DNA of 64,000 nucleotides from the NCBI RefSeq assembly GCF_028898945.1, contig NZ_CP118607.1:2218001-2282000 (forward strand), given 5' to 3'. Origin of the DNA: Pseudomonas sp. PSKL.D1 (GTDB lineage Bacteria > Pseudomonadota > Gammaproteobacteria > Pseudomonadales > Pseudomonadaceae). Below are positions 26,984-34,611 of this stretch, piece by piece. Under the pieces are notes generated by a model. The model had not been told where the DNA came from. It saw nothing but the letters and a program-made list of their open reading frames with translations, and searched no databases. Numbering within the stretch: the first letter of the stretch is position 1; each line of letters starts with the position of its first letter. Made by a program: the position numbers and the translations under genes.

Positions 26984-27922
26984 ATCGAGCACCAGCCGTG
27001 CACCTCGACACCCCGACACACAGGGCGCTATCCACTGCCCACTGGCGCGTTGCTCTGCGCTGAGGTAGTCGTCGCGGTGTTCGGGTTCGCCCTCGATGAC
27101 ACGGCTGACACACGCGCCGCAGATGCCCATGCCGCATGACACCGGCAGCGCTACACCCACCCGTTCTGCCGCTTGCACCAGGCTTTCTCGTGGTTGCAGT
27201 TGCACTTCCTTGCCGCTGCGCTGCAGCACCAACAGGCTTCCTTGCTCGCTGGAGACCGCAGGTGCACTGGACTGGAAGTGTTCGCGGTGCAAGGCGCCCG
27301 TTGGCCAGCCGCGCGTAAGCGCCACGCGCTGCACGCAGTCCATGAAGCCTGCCGGGCCGCACGTGTACAAGCTGGCCTCACACGTCCAGCCCGGCAGTTG
27401 GTCGGCCAGGCAGTCGGCAATCTGCTCGGCGCCAAGGCCGGCGTAGTGCTCAATGTGCGCATTCAGGCGCGCGATGAACGGCGCCGGGTGGGTATCGCGG
27501 GTGAAGTACAGCAAGCGCACCGGCCGCTGCTGGGCACGGCATTGATGGTACATCGGCAGCAGTGGGGTGATGCCGATGCCGGCCGCCACCAGGGTGACCG
27601 GCCCATGGCCGGGTTGCAGGGCGAACAGGTTGCGCGGTGTACCCACGTCCAGGCGGGCGCCGAGGCGCAACTGCTCATGCAGCCAGCGCGAGCCACCCCG
27701 TGAGGCCGGTTCGCGCTTGATTCCCAGGTACAGGTGGCCGCTCTCCGGCAGGCTGATGATCGAGTACTGGCGCACCACGCCGTTACCCAGGCGCAGGTCC
27801 ACATGGGCGCCGGGCGACCAGTCGAAGGGCAGCGGTGCCGCCTCTGGCGCGACCAGTTCAACACCCAGCACGTCCTGGCTTTCCAGGCGCAGTGCCTGCA
27901 CTTGCAGCGATGTCCAGCTCAT
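26978..27922 (-). CDS. Flavin/2Fe-2S reductase for a Rieske oxygenase
   Basis: A 314-residue phthalate-dioxygenase-reductase type protein (VanB-like). Residues 1-100 are the flavin domain with RQYSIISLP; 105-220 bind NAD(P)H (TLVAAGIGITPLLPMYH, LYTCGPAGFMDCV). The C-terminal plant-type 2Fe-2S domain has CGMGICGACVSRVIEGEPEHRD and a last Cys in IAPCVSGC, giving the four cluster ligands. It passes electrons from NAD(P)H to an oxygenase; the only oxygenase in the operon is the Rieske protein at 31058-32083. Its start overlaps the hydrolase stop by four bases (ATGA), so the two genes are coupled. It is the last gene of the leftward operon. Confidence 0.92.
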   Translation of the reverse strand: MSWTSLQVQALRLESQDVLGVELVAPEAAPLPFDWSPGAHVDLRLGNGVVRQYSIISLPESGHLYLGIKREPASRGGSRWLHEQLRLGARLDVGTPRNLFALQPGHGPVTLVAAGIGITPLLPMYHQCRAQQRPVRLLYFTRDTHPAPFIARLNAHIEHYAGLGAEQIADCLADQLPGWTCEASLYTCGPAGFMDCVQRVALTRGWPTGALHREHFQSSAPAVSSEQGSLLVLQRSGKEVQLQPRESLVQAAERVGVALPVSCGMGICGACVSRVIEGEPEHRDDYLSAEQRASGQWIAPCVSGCRGARLVLDA

Positions 27923-29349
27923 GCCCGTAACCCCGCAGCACGCTGCAACTGCAACACGGCTTGCCGCGCCTGGTGCTGCAGTTGTGCCAAGTCGAGCCCT
28001 GGCAACTGGTCGTCCATAACCCGCAGCCGACCACCTACCAGCAAGGCTCGCAGGGTTGGCCTGCCGCCGCCCACCACCGGGGCGATTCCCAGGTCGTGCA
28101 GGCCGAAGTAGCGGGGCTGGTCCAGTTTATACAGGGCAAGGTCCGCCGCCATGCCCACTTGCAGCGTGCCCACGGCGTCAAGCCCGAGCACCTGTGCGCC
28201 GCCAGCGGTGCCCCAGCGCACCACGTCTTCTACCTGAGCCACGTGGGCGCCGCCTTCGTGGTCGCCACCCTGGTAGCGGGGCAGGGCGCGTTCGCCAGCC
28301 TTGGCCCGTTGCAGCAGCCAGGCGGCGTGGGTTTCGCTGATCATGTCGCAGGCCTCGTTGGACGCCGCGCCATCCACGCCGATCGACACGGCCATGCCCG
28401 CCGCTTCCATGGCGACGATATCGGCGATGCCGCTGCCCAACCGGCCATTGCTCTGCGGGCAGTGGGCGACGCCGGTGCCGGTGGCGCCCAGCAGGCGGAT
28501 TTCCTCGGGGCTGAGCTTGACCAGGTGAGCGAACCACACGTCTGGCCCGAGCCAGCCCTGTTCGGCGCAGAACGCCACTGGCGACATGCCGTGGTGGCTG
28601 TGGATGTCGTGCTGGTACTCGACGGTTTCGCTCAGGTGGCTGTGCAGGCGAATGCCCAGCTGGCGTGCGACCCGCGCGGTTTCGCGCAGGTGCTCAGGTG
28701 GCATGGAGTAGGGCGGGCTGGTGGGCGCCATGACCACCCGGCGCCAGGCGTCGGCGGCGGGGTCGTGGTACTCGCGCACCAGGCGCTGCACGTCGTCCAG
28801 GTATTGGCCGAGGGTTTCCGGCCCGGCGGCAGCGGCGCCCTCGGCCTGGCGCACCTGGGTAGCGCCGCCCCGGCACAGGACGAAGCGCAGGCCCAGTTGT
28901 TCGGCTTCTTCGAAAAGGATCTGCGCGCCATCAAACGCCATGCCCGGCAAGTACAGGTAGTGATGGTCGGCTAACGTGGTGCAACCGGAGCGGGCCAGCT
29001 CCACCAGGCCGATGCGCGCGGCCAGCCGCAAGTGCTCGGCGTTGAACAGCCCGCGGTAGCGATAGGGCACCGCGCCCAGCCAGCCGCCCAGGCTCTGGTC
29101 GATGCCGGCCGGGATGCCCTTGAGCAGCGACTGGAACAGGTGGTGATGGGTGTTCACCCAACCGGGGTACACCACGCAATCGGTGGCATCAAGCACCTGC
29201 TCGCCCGGCATCGGGGCCAGTGAACCGAGGGCGGCGATGCGCCCCCGGGTGATGCGGATGTCGGGCCCGGCATGGCGTGCGGCGGCGCCGCGCAGGCCGG
29301 TGAGGATGGCGCTGGCATTGCGGATCAGCCAGCTGTCGGCGTGTTTCAT
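27919..29349 (-). CDS. 8-oxoguanine deaminase-like amidohydrolase
   Basis: A 476-residue metal-dependent deaminase of the TRZ/ATZ (COG0402) group. The metal site is NTHHH near residue 68, with later ligands in LHSHLSET and DVWFAHLVKL and the Asp in IGVDGAASNEACDM. The HCPQSNGRLGSGIADI segment and overall layout resemble the P. aeruginosa 8-oxoguanine deaminase, which acts on oxidised or substituted guanines. With purine-type neighbours and xanthine-I-like riboswitches, a guanine derivative, methylguanine or pterin is the likely substrate. The ATG at 29349 has GGAG six bases upstream; the in-frame ATG at 29361 has none. It lies 18 bp after the permease gene. Confidence 0.8.
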   Translation of the reverse strand: MKHADSWLIRNASAILTGLRGAAARHAGPDIRITRGRIAALGSLAPMPGEQVLDATDCVVYPGWVNTHHHLFQSLLKGIPAGIDQSLGGWLGAVPYRYRGLFNAEHLRLAARIGLVELARSGCTTLADHHYLYLPGMAFDGAQILFEEAEQLGLRFVLCRGGATQVRQAEGAAAAGPETLGQYLDDVQRLVREYHDPAADAWRRVVMAPTSPPYSMPPEHLRETARVARQLGIRLHSHLSETVEYQHDIHSHHGMSPVAFCAEQGWLGPDVWFAHLVKLSPEEIRLLGATGTGVAHCPQSNGRLGSGIADIVAMEAAGMAVSIGVDGAASNEACDMISETHAAWLLQRAKAGERALPRYQGGDHEGGAHVAQVEDVVRWGTAGGAQVLGLDAVGTLQVGMAADLALYKLDQPRYFGLHDLGIAPVVGGGRPTLRALLVGGRLRVMDDQLPGLDLAQLQHQARQAVLQLQRAAGLRA

Positions 29350-29367
29350 GTTCGGCTCCATGTCGAT

Positions 29368-30159
29368 TCAGCCCAGTTCGCTTTCGTGCCAGTGGCGCAG
29401 GCTCAGGCGGGCGAGCAGCGCCATCAGGCTGAACAGCGCGACACCGGTCAAGGCAATCAGCACCAGGGCTGCAAACAGCCGTGGGATGTTCAGTTGAAAA
29501 CCGGCCTGCAGGATTTGATAGGCAAGGCCCGCACCGGTGCCCCCGGTCCCCGCGACAAATTCGGCCACCACCGCGCCGATCAGCGCCAGGCCGCTGGCGA
29601 TGCGCAGCCCTGCGAAGAAGCATGGCAGCGCGCTGGGAATGCGCAGGCGCAGCAGCACCTGCCAGCGGCTGGCGCGGTTCAGGCGGAACAGGTTGAGCAG
29701 CCCGGCGTTGACGCTGCGCAGGCCCAGCACGGTGTTGGCGATGATCGGGAAGATCGCCACCAGGGTCGCGCAAATCACCAGAGCCAGCGTGGTGTCACTG
29801 CACCAGATGATGATCAGCGGTGCGATGGCCACCACCGGGGTCACTTGCAGCAGGATGGCATAGGGGAACAGGCTGGCTTCAAGCACGCGGCTCTGCACGA
29901 ACACGAATGCGGCCAATGTGCCGATGACCACGGCCAGGGCGAATGACAGGAAGGTGATCTTCAACGTCATCCACAAGGCCCCCAGCAGCAGTGGGCCATC
30001 GGCCACCAGTGTACGGCCGATGTCGGCAGGCGCAGGCACCAGATACGCCGGCACCTGCCAGGCAACGCACGCCATCTGCCACAGGCCAAGCAGCACCAGG
30101 CCGACCAGCAGCGGTGAGGCAATGCGCAGCACGACGGGGTTACGCAAGGTATGTTTCAT
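29368..30159 (-). CDS. ABC transporter permease, NitT/TauT type
   Basis: A 263-residue inner-membrane permease with about six helices. The EAA-type cytoplasmic loop, RLNRASRWQVLLRLRIPSALPCFFAGLRIASGLALIGAVVAEFVAG, is present in the C-terminal half and contacts the ATPase. It belongs to the SsuC/TauC/NrtB group that works with NMT1-like binding proteins. I use the ATG at 30159, which has GAGGG seven bases upstream; the ATG at 30165 overlaps that site. The ATPase stop codon is ten bases upstream. Together with the ATPase and the binding protein it forms a complete importer in the leftward operon. Confidence 0.9.
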   Translation of the reverse strand: MKHTLRNPVVLRIASPLLVGLVLLGLWQMACVAWQVPAYLVPAPADIGRTLVADGPLLLGALWMTLKITFLSFALAVVIGTLAAFVFVQSRVLEASLFPYAILLQVTPVVAIAPLIIIWCSDTTLALVICATLVAIFPIIANTVLGLRSVNAGLLNLFRLNRASRWQVLLRLRIPSALPCFFAGLRIASGLALIGAVVAEFVAGTGGTGAGLAYQILQAGFQLNIPRLFAALVLIALTGVALFSLMALLARLSLRHWHESELG

Positions 30160-30169
30160 GGTCATGCCC

Positions 30170-30991
30170 TCAGCAATGGCCGCTGTTGGCCTGGGCCAAC
30201 AGCCGGGACAGATGTGCGCACTGCTCGATGAACGCCGGTGAGGTGCGGTAGGCCTCGTCGCGCTCCAGCGGCCCGTCGATGGCCACATCGGCGATCACCC
30301 GGCCGGGGCGCGCACCCATCACGATCACGCGTGACGACAGGTACACCGCCTCGAAGATGCTGTGGGTGACGAACACCACCGTCAGGTCGCGTTCGGCCCA
30401 TAACTGGCGCAGGTCGCTGTCGAGCTTGTTGCGGGTGAACTCGTCCAGCGCGCCGAAGGGCTCGTCCATCAGCAGCAGGTTGGGCTCGGTGGCCAGCGCC
30501 CGGGCGATGGAGGCGCGCATCTGCATGCCGCCGGACAGCTCGCGGGGGTAGACATTGCCGAAGTTGCCCAGGCCAACCAGTTCCAGAGCGGCTTGCACCC
30601 GGGGCTGGCTCTGGGCTTTGGGCAGGCCGGCAAGGTCCAGGGGCAGGCGCACGTTGTCGTGAACCTTGGCCCAGGGCATCAGGGTGGCTTCCTGGAACAC
30701 CATGGCCAGGCCTTGGCCCGGGGCATCCTTGCCCCACCAGCGCACATGGCCGGCGCTGGGCTGTTCAAGCCCTGCGAACATTTTCAGCAAGGTGCTCTTG
30801 CCGCAGCCTGACGGGCCCAACAACGAGACGAATTCACCGCGCTGGATCGCCAGCTTGACGCGGTTCAGGGCATGGGTACCGTTTGCGTAGGTCTTCTCCA
30901 CCTGGTTGGCGAACAAGGGGGTGTCCAGCCCGACGGCGGTAGACAGGGGCTGCGGCTGGGCCGCGGCCGTGGACAGGGTCTGCATCAACAT
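30170..30991 (-). CDS. ABC transporter ATP-binding protein, NitT/TauT type
   Basis: A 273-residue ATPase. Walker A is LLGPSGCGKSTLLK, the Q-loop is in VFQEATLMPW, the signature is ELSGGMQMRASIARAL, Walker B is LLLMDEPFGALDE, and the switch histidine lies in VFVTHS. It fits the SsuB/TauB/NrtD group. The start at 30991 has GGGGAGAG seven bases upstream; the in-frame ATG at 31012 has none. It is encoded between the Rieske oxygenase and the permease, and energises uptake of the ligand bound by the periplasmic protein at 32125-33138. Confidence 0.93.
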   Translation of the reverse strand: MLMQTLSTAAAQPQPLSTAVGLDTPLFANQVEKTYANGTHALNRVKLAIQRGEFVSLLGPSGCGKSTLLKMFAGLEQPSAGHVRWWGKDAPGQGLAMVFQEATLMPWAKVHDNVRLPLDLAGLPKAQSQPRVQAALELVGLGNFGNVYPRELSGGMQMRASIARALATEPNLLLMDEPFGALDEFTRNKLDSDLRQLWAERDLTVVFVTHSIFEAVYLSSRVIVMGARPGRVIADVAIDGPLERDEAYRTSPAFIEQCAHLSRLLAQANSGHC

Positions 30992-31057
30992 TTCGCTCTC
31001 CCCGTGGGTCATGAGCGCTGATGAATGCCCCGGCGCACCGGGGCGTTGAACGGCGGT

Positions 31058-32083
31058 TCAGTGGCTGAGAAACACTTCGCTCTCGCCATGGGCTTCGAGC
31101 AGGCCCAGCAACTGGCGGCGGATCACCAGCCCGGGCTTGTCCGAAGGCATGTGCAGTTCGACCCGGCGGCGGGTGTCGACGCAGGCGTCCGGGTCGGTGG
31201 CCTCGAGAATGTCGCGGTCCTCGGCGGTGATTGCCGCGTCCCAGTCGATCAGTTCCTGGGTGGAGCATTGGGCTTCGCTGTCGTTGCGGTACAGCCACTG
31301 CACCAGCATCAGCCGGCCGTCGTCGATGGGCGTGGCGCAGTTGTAGATGATGTGATGGATGCCGCTGTCCGGGTACATGCAGCCAAAGCGCCGGGAGAAC
31401 GGCAGGTAGTAGCGGTTGACCAGGTGGCGCTGGGTGATCGGCGCCGTGGTGCCGGTGATGCGGAAGCTCTGCTCGGGGTTGCGGATCGGCACCCGGGTTT
31501 CGGCCTCGAAGCCGTAGTCGGTTTCGCGAAATTCGTAGCTGGCCGGCTGTGGCTGGTCGAAAAGGCCGAAGTTGGCCTTGTGCACGAAGGAAAAATGCGA
31601 GTTGTCGAAGGAATTTTCCATCACCCGCAGCGGGCTGGTTTTCCACTCTTCGTAAAACTGGAAGATGCGCCGGTAACCGGGGGCGCCGTCTTCAGGGAAG
31701 TCCGGGATCGGTTGCAGCGGATCGTCCAGGGCGACCCAGGCGTAACCGTAGCGGGCCTGGCAGTGGTAGGCCTTGACCGCGGCGCCTGGGGGGATGGCGC
31801 CGTCCGGGTTCTGCGGGATTTTCACGCAGGTGCCGCTGCAGTCATATTCCCAGCCGTGGTAACCGCAGGCGATGTTGCCGTCCTCGCTGACGAAACCTTT
31901 GGAGAGCCGGGCAGTGCGGTGGCAGCAGCGGTCACGCATCGCCACCGGGGTGCCGTCGGGGCGTTTCCACAGCACCAGTGGCTCGCCCAGCAGGGTGAAG
32001 GGCTTGGGGCCGTCGTCCAGGTCGGTCAGCGGCAGCAGGGCATACCAGAAACGGCGCAGTACAGGTTGTTTGGTGACCAGCAT
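31058..32083 (-). CDS. Rieske non-haem iron oxygenase (monooxygenase/N-demethylase type)
   Basis: A 341-residue oxygenase alpha subunit. The Rieske 2Fe-2S site is C53-x-H55 and C73-x2-H76 (DRCCHRTARLSKG...IACGYHGWEY). The mononuclear iron site follows in MENSFDNSHFSFVH, with Asp160, His163 and His168. Length and absence of a beta subunit resemble VanA-type demethylases and the N-methylxanthine demethylases NdmA/NdmB. With the reductase at the operon end it forms a two-component oxygenase. The purine-like neighbours and riboswitches suggest oxidation or N-demethylation of a purine; the exact substrate is inferred, not shown. It is the second gene of the operon, 42 bp after the binding-protein gene. 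Confidence 0.85.
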   Translation of the reverse strand: MLVTKQPVLRRFWYALLPLTDLDDGPKPFTLLGEPLVLWKRPDGTPVAMRDRCCHRTARLSKGFVSEDGNIACGYHGWEYDCSGTCVKIPQNPDGAIPPGAAVKAYHCQARYGYAWVALDDPLQPIPDFPEDGAPGYRRIFQFYEEWKTSPLRVMENSFDNSHFSFVHKANFGLFDQPQPASYEFRETDYGFEAETRVPIRNPEQSFRITGTTAPITQRHLVNRYYLPFSRRFGCMYPDSGIHHIIYNCATPIDDGRLMLVQWLYRNDSEAQCSTQELIDWDAAITAEDRDILEATDPDACVDTRRRVELHMPSDKPGLVIRRQLLGLLEAHGESEVFLSH

Positions 32084-32124
32084 GATCAGGTGTCCTCAAG
32101 GCTTTTGGCTTTTGTTATGGGGTT

Positions 32125-33138
32125 TCAGCGGCTGGCGGCCTGTTCGGCGCTGGGCAGCACGTTCAGCTGTTGCACGAAGCGGGTGGTGTAGGCCTTTTGC
32201 CAGGGCGCGGTGGCGCCCAGCAGGCCGGCCTCGACCATGAAGTCGCGGGTGGCCTGCCAGCGTGCGTCGCTCATGGTGCCGATGCCCTGGCTTGCCGCCT
32301 CGCCGCCGGTTACCAGGCGGTACTGCTTGAGGGTGGAGACGCCCCAGGCCAGCAGTTCGTCGCTCATGTTGGGGTTGTCGCGCTTGATCAGTGCGTTGCC
32401 GGCAGCGGGGTTTTCCAGGTAGCGCTTCCACCCTTCCATCGAGGCACGCACAAAGCGCTGCACCCGCTCGGGGTGTTGTTCGATCAGCTCCTGACGGGTC
32501 GCCACGGTGGAGCCATAGGGTGGGTAACCGGCATCGGCGAACAGGAAGAAGTTGGGGTTTGCGCCGGCCTTGGTGGCCTGGAACAGCTCGGAGCTGGCAT
32601 AGGCCTGCTGGGTGGTTTGCGGGTTGGCCAGGAACGGCTGCAGGTTGAAGGTGTAGGGCCGAGCCTGGTCGTCGGCCAGCCGGTATTTGCCCTTGAGCCA
32701 CGGCCACCAGGTCTGCTGGCCAGAGGTGGACACCAGCACCTGCTTGCCGGCCAGCCCGTCCAGGCCGCCCACGTCGGCGTGGGTCATCAGGCCTTGGGGG
32801 TCGCCCTGGAACGGCGCGGCCACCGCCACCACCGGCAGGCCCTGTTCAACGCTCTTGAGGATCTGCAGGTCGTAGTTGACGATGAAGTCGGCCTGCTTGC
32901 TGACCAGCAGCTGCATGCCGTTGACCTGCGGGCCACCCATGCGGATGGTCACATCGAGGCCTTCCTGCGCATACAGGCCGTCGGCCAGCGCCTGATAGAA
33001 GCCACCCTGTTCGGCCTGTGCATACCAGGAGGTCAGCAGCACCACCGGTTCATTGGCCAGGGCATGGGGTGTGATCGCCAGGCTCACGGCAGCCAGCAGC
33101 GAGTGAAGCGGGTGACCCAGGGCAAAGCGAGTGTTCAT
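32125..33138 (-). CDS. NMT1-type periplasmic substrate-binding protein
   Basis: A 337-residue binding protein of the NMT1/THI5 (SsuA/TauA-like) family. A signal peptide (MNTRFALGHPLHSLLAAVSLAITPHALA) precedes the mature domain starting NEPVVLLTSWYAQAEQGGFYQALADGLYAQEGLDV, the classical NMT1 opening. It delivers the ligand to the permease and ATPase encoded two genes downstream. First gene of the leftward operon. Its mRNA leader carries one of the two 44-nt xanthine-I-like elements (33287-33330), with about 150 nt between the element and the ATG. This family gave the NMT1 RNA motif its name, which supports the riboswitch call. Confidence 0.92.
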   Translation of the reverse strand: MNTRFALGHPLHSLLAAVSLAITPHALANEPVVLLTSWYAQAEQGGFYQALADGLYAQEGLDVTIRMGGPQVNGMQLLVSKQADFIVNYDLQILKSVEQGLPVVAVAAPFQGDPQGLMTHADVGGLDGLAGKQVLVSTSGQQTWWPWLKGKYRLADDQARPYTFNLQPFLANPQTTQQAYASSELFQATKAGANPNFFLFADAGYPPYGSTVATRQELIEQHPERVQRFVRASMEGWKRYLENPAAGNALIKRDNPNMSDELLAWGVSTLKQYRLVTGGEAASQGIGTMSDARWQATRDFMVEAGLLGATAPWQKAYTTRFVQQLNVLPSAEQAASR

Positions 33139-33286
33139 GTTGTGTTCTCCACCTCGATTCCAAGATCGCCGTGGGGTGGGAACGCGGGGAGAGAGGGGTG
33201 TAGCGGGGTGAAGCTGCTCTCTTGCCCGCCGCCATCAAGGCTGCGTTCAACCATCCGCACGGATGAACGCCCCCAACGGGGGCGCA

Positions 33287-33330
33287 AGAGCAATGTCCCA
33301 TGCCGGCATCGGCACTGACCGCTTCTACTC
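33287..33330 (-). promoter_or_regulatory. Xanthine-I (NMT1 motif) riboswitch, leftward operon
   Basis: On the minus strand the element starts GAGTAGAAGCGGTCAGTGCC and ends GGGACATTGCTCT. P1 is AGA(A)GCGG paired with TTGCTCT (one bulged A). The internal loops are GTCA...GGGACA-like. P2 is GTGCCG paired with CGGCAT, with loop ATGC. It is identical to the rightward copy except for three bases in the terminal loop. It lies in the leader of the NMT1-type binding-protein operon. Confidence 0.82.
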
Positions 33331-33572
33331 GGCAACGGATGTAGCCAGAAGCGTGCCAGTTCGCTCAAAGCCCTCAAGCCAGCGCTGCCGGGGCCTGCAA
33401 GTGCATGGAGGGTGTGCGGGCGTGATTCGTGACGGTGCAGATGCAGGCGCAGAAGCGCCAATAAAGTGCGCAATCTTGATTGTTTGAGTGTTCAATAAAT
33501 ACTCAGATTGCTTACAATCCTTGCTTCATGTGTATTCGATCAGTTGGCACGCCCCGTGCTTGTGGCTGACCT

Positions 33573-33616
33573 GAGTAGAAGCGGTCAGTGCCGGTAACGG
33601 CATGGGACATTGCTCT
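33573..33616 (+). promoter_or_regulatory. Xanthine-I (NMT1 motif) riboswitch, Tsx-like gene
   Basis: Second copy, plus strand: same P1 (AGA-A-GCGG with TTGCTCT), same conserved loops and P2 with loop GTAA instead of ATGC. It lies 126 nt before the start codon of the Tsx-like channel gene, downstream of a candidate -10 at 33513-33518. In this class xanthine, uric acid or close analogues are the known ligands. Confidence 0.82.
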
Positions 33617-33742
33617 GGCGGCCTTGCGCCGCCCACCCGGCAAGGGTGGCGCCTCGGCAACGGCCGGGGCCAGGGGAGTGTTCGTCCGCTGCGCTGCATC
33701 CTTTGCCGGGTCCACCTCAACGATCAGGACCAAGGGATGCAC

Positions 33743-34543
33743 ATGAAACCGAACCGTCTTTGCACGCTGCGCTGCCTTCCCCTGCTGGCCATGGCCGCTG
33801 CCAGCGCCCAGGCAAGCCCGCTGCTGTGGAGCGACAACAGCCTGAGTTACCTGTACGGGCACAATTACAAAGTCGATGGCACCGGCAACGACATCCAGCA
33901 GACCATCACCTACGAGCATGCCAGCGGCTGGACCTGGGGCGATGTGTTCCTGTTCGTCGACAACAAGTGGTCCAATGGCCTTTCCGGGAATGACGGCCAC
34001 ACCTACTACGGCGAATTTTCGCCGCGCCTGTCGCTGGGCAAGGTCAGCGGTCACAAGCTGCGTTACGGCATCGTGCGGGACGTGCTGGTGGCGGCCACCT
34101 ACGAGCGCGGCGAGGGCCGCAACCGCAAGTACCTGCTGGGGCCGGCCGTAGACCTGGACCTGCCCGGCTTCGACCGCTTCTCGCTGAACACCTACTACCG
34201 CAAGCCCGATGGCATTACCGGCAAAGCCTCCGGGCAGTGGCAGATCAACCCCACCTGGGCAATGACGATTCCGCTGGGGCGTTCGGACATTCTGTTCGAC
34301 GGCTACCTGGAGTGGTACGTCAACGACGTGGGCACCAAAGGCACGCCGGACTACGTGGCCAAGAGCTTCCACTTCAACCCGCAAATCAAGTACGACGTGG
34401 GCAAGGCCGTGGGGCTTGCGCCGAAGCATTTTTATGCCGGTATCGAGTGGGACTACTGGTCGGACAAGTACGGGATCGAGGACAGCCATGGGTTCCCGAC
34501 AGACCAGAATGCGTTGAGTGCGCTGGTTAAAGTGCATTTCTGA
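33743..34543 (+). CDS. Tsx-like nucleoside/purine outer-membrane channel
   Basis: A 266-residue outer-membrane protein. The signal peptide (MKPNRLCTLRCLPLLAMAAASAQA) is followed by SPLLWSDNSLSYLYGHNYKVDG, close to the Tsx family opening, then ITYEHASGWTWGDVFLFVD and a C-terminal strand ending VKVHF with terminal Phe. A twelve-strand barrel specific for nucleosides or nucleobases is expected. It is divergent from the ABC/Rieske operon and has the same riboswitch-like leader, so it most likely lets the same purine through the outer membrane. I use the ATG at 33743 with AAGGG six bases upstream; 33737 is a possible alternative two residues longer. Confidence 0.87.
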   Translation: MKPNRLCTLRCLPLLAMAAASAQASPLLWSDNSLSYLYGHNYKVDGTGNDIQQTITYEHASGWTWGDVFLFVDNKWSNGLSGNDGHTYYGEFSPRLSLGKVSGHKLRYGIVRDVLVAATYERGEGRNRKYLLGPAVDLDLPGFDRFSLNTYYRKPDGITGKASGQWQINPTWAMTIPLGRSDILFDGYLEWYVNDVGTKGTPDYVAKSFHFNPQIKYDVGKAVGLAPKHFYAGIEWDYWSDKYGIEDSHGFPTDQNALSALVKVHF

Positions 34544-34611
34544 TACTGCCAGCGTGGTGGTTCGCAAGGGCTGCATGAACATGTGCCCTTAGCTAGCACC
34601 ACGCTCATCCG

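Larger units (their letters stand above)
33139..33742. other. Divergent promoter and leader region, 604 bp
   Basis: No protein gene. It holds two head-to-head riboswitch-like elements (33287-33330 leftward, 33573-33616 rightward) and, between them, AT-rich promoter DNA. TACAAT at 33513-33518 is a likely rightward -10. An imperfect palindrome TGAGT...ACTCA sits around 33485-33505. After the leftward element a CGCCCCC-GTT-GGGGGCG hairpin (33268-33284) could be its expression platform. Confidence 0.75.

Noticed and set aside
33263..33616. Repeated peptide-like string (MSH..TDRFYS) readable on both strands near 33.3 and 33.6 kb
   Set aside because: The similarity is at the RNA level: it is the translated xanthine-I-like element and its inverted copy, not a duplicated small protein.
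33512..34582. Leftward 356-codon open frame over the Tsx-like gene
   Set aside because: It is antisense to a clear outer-membrane protein gene with signal peptide and terminal Phe strand, and it runs through the riboswitch region.
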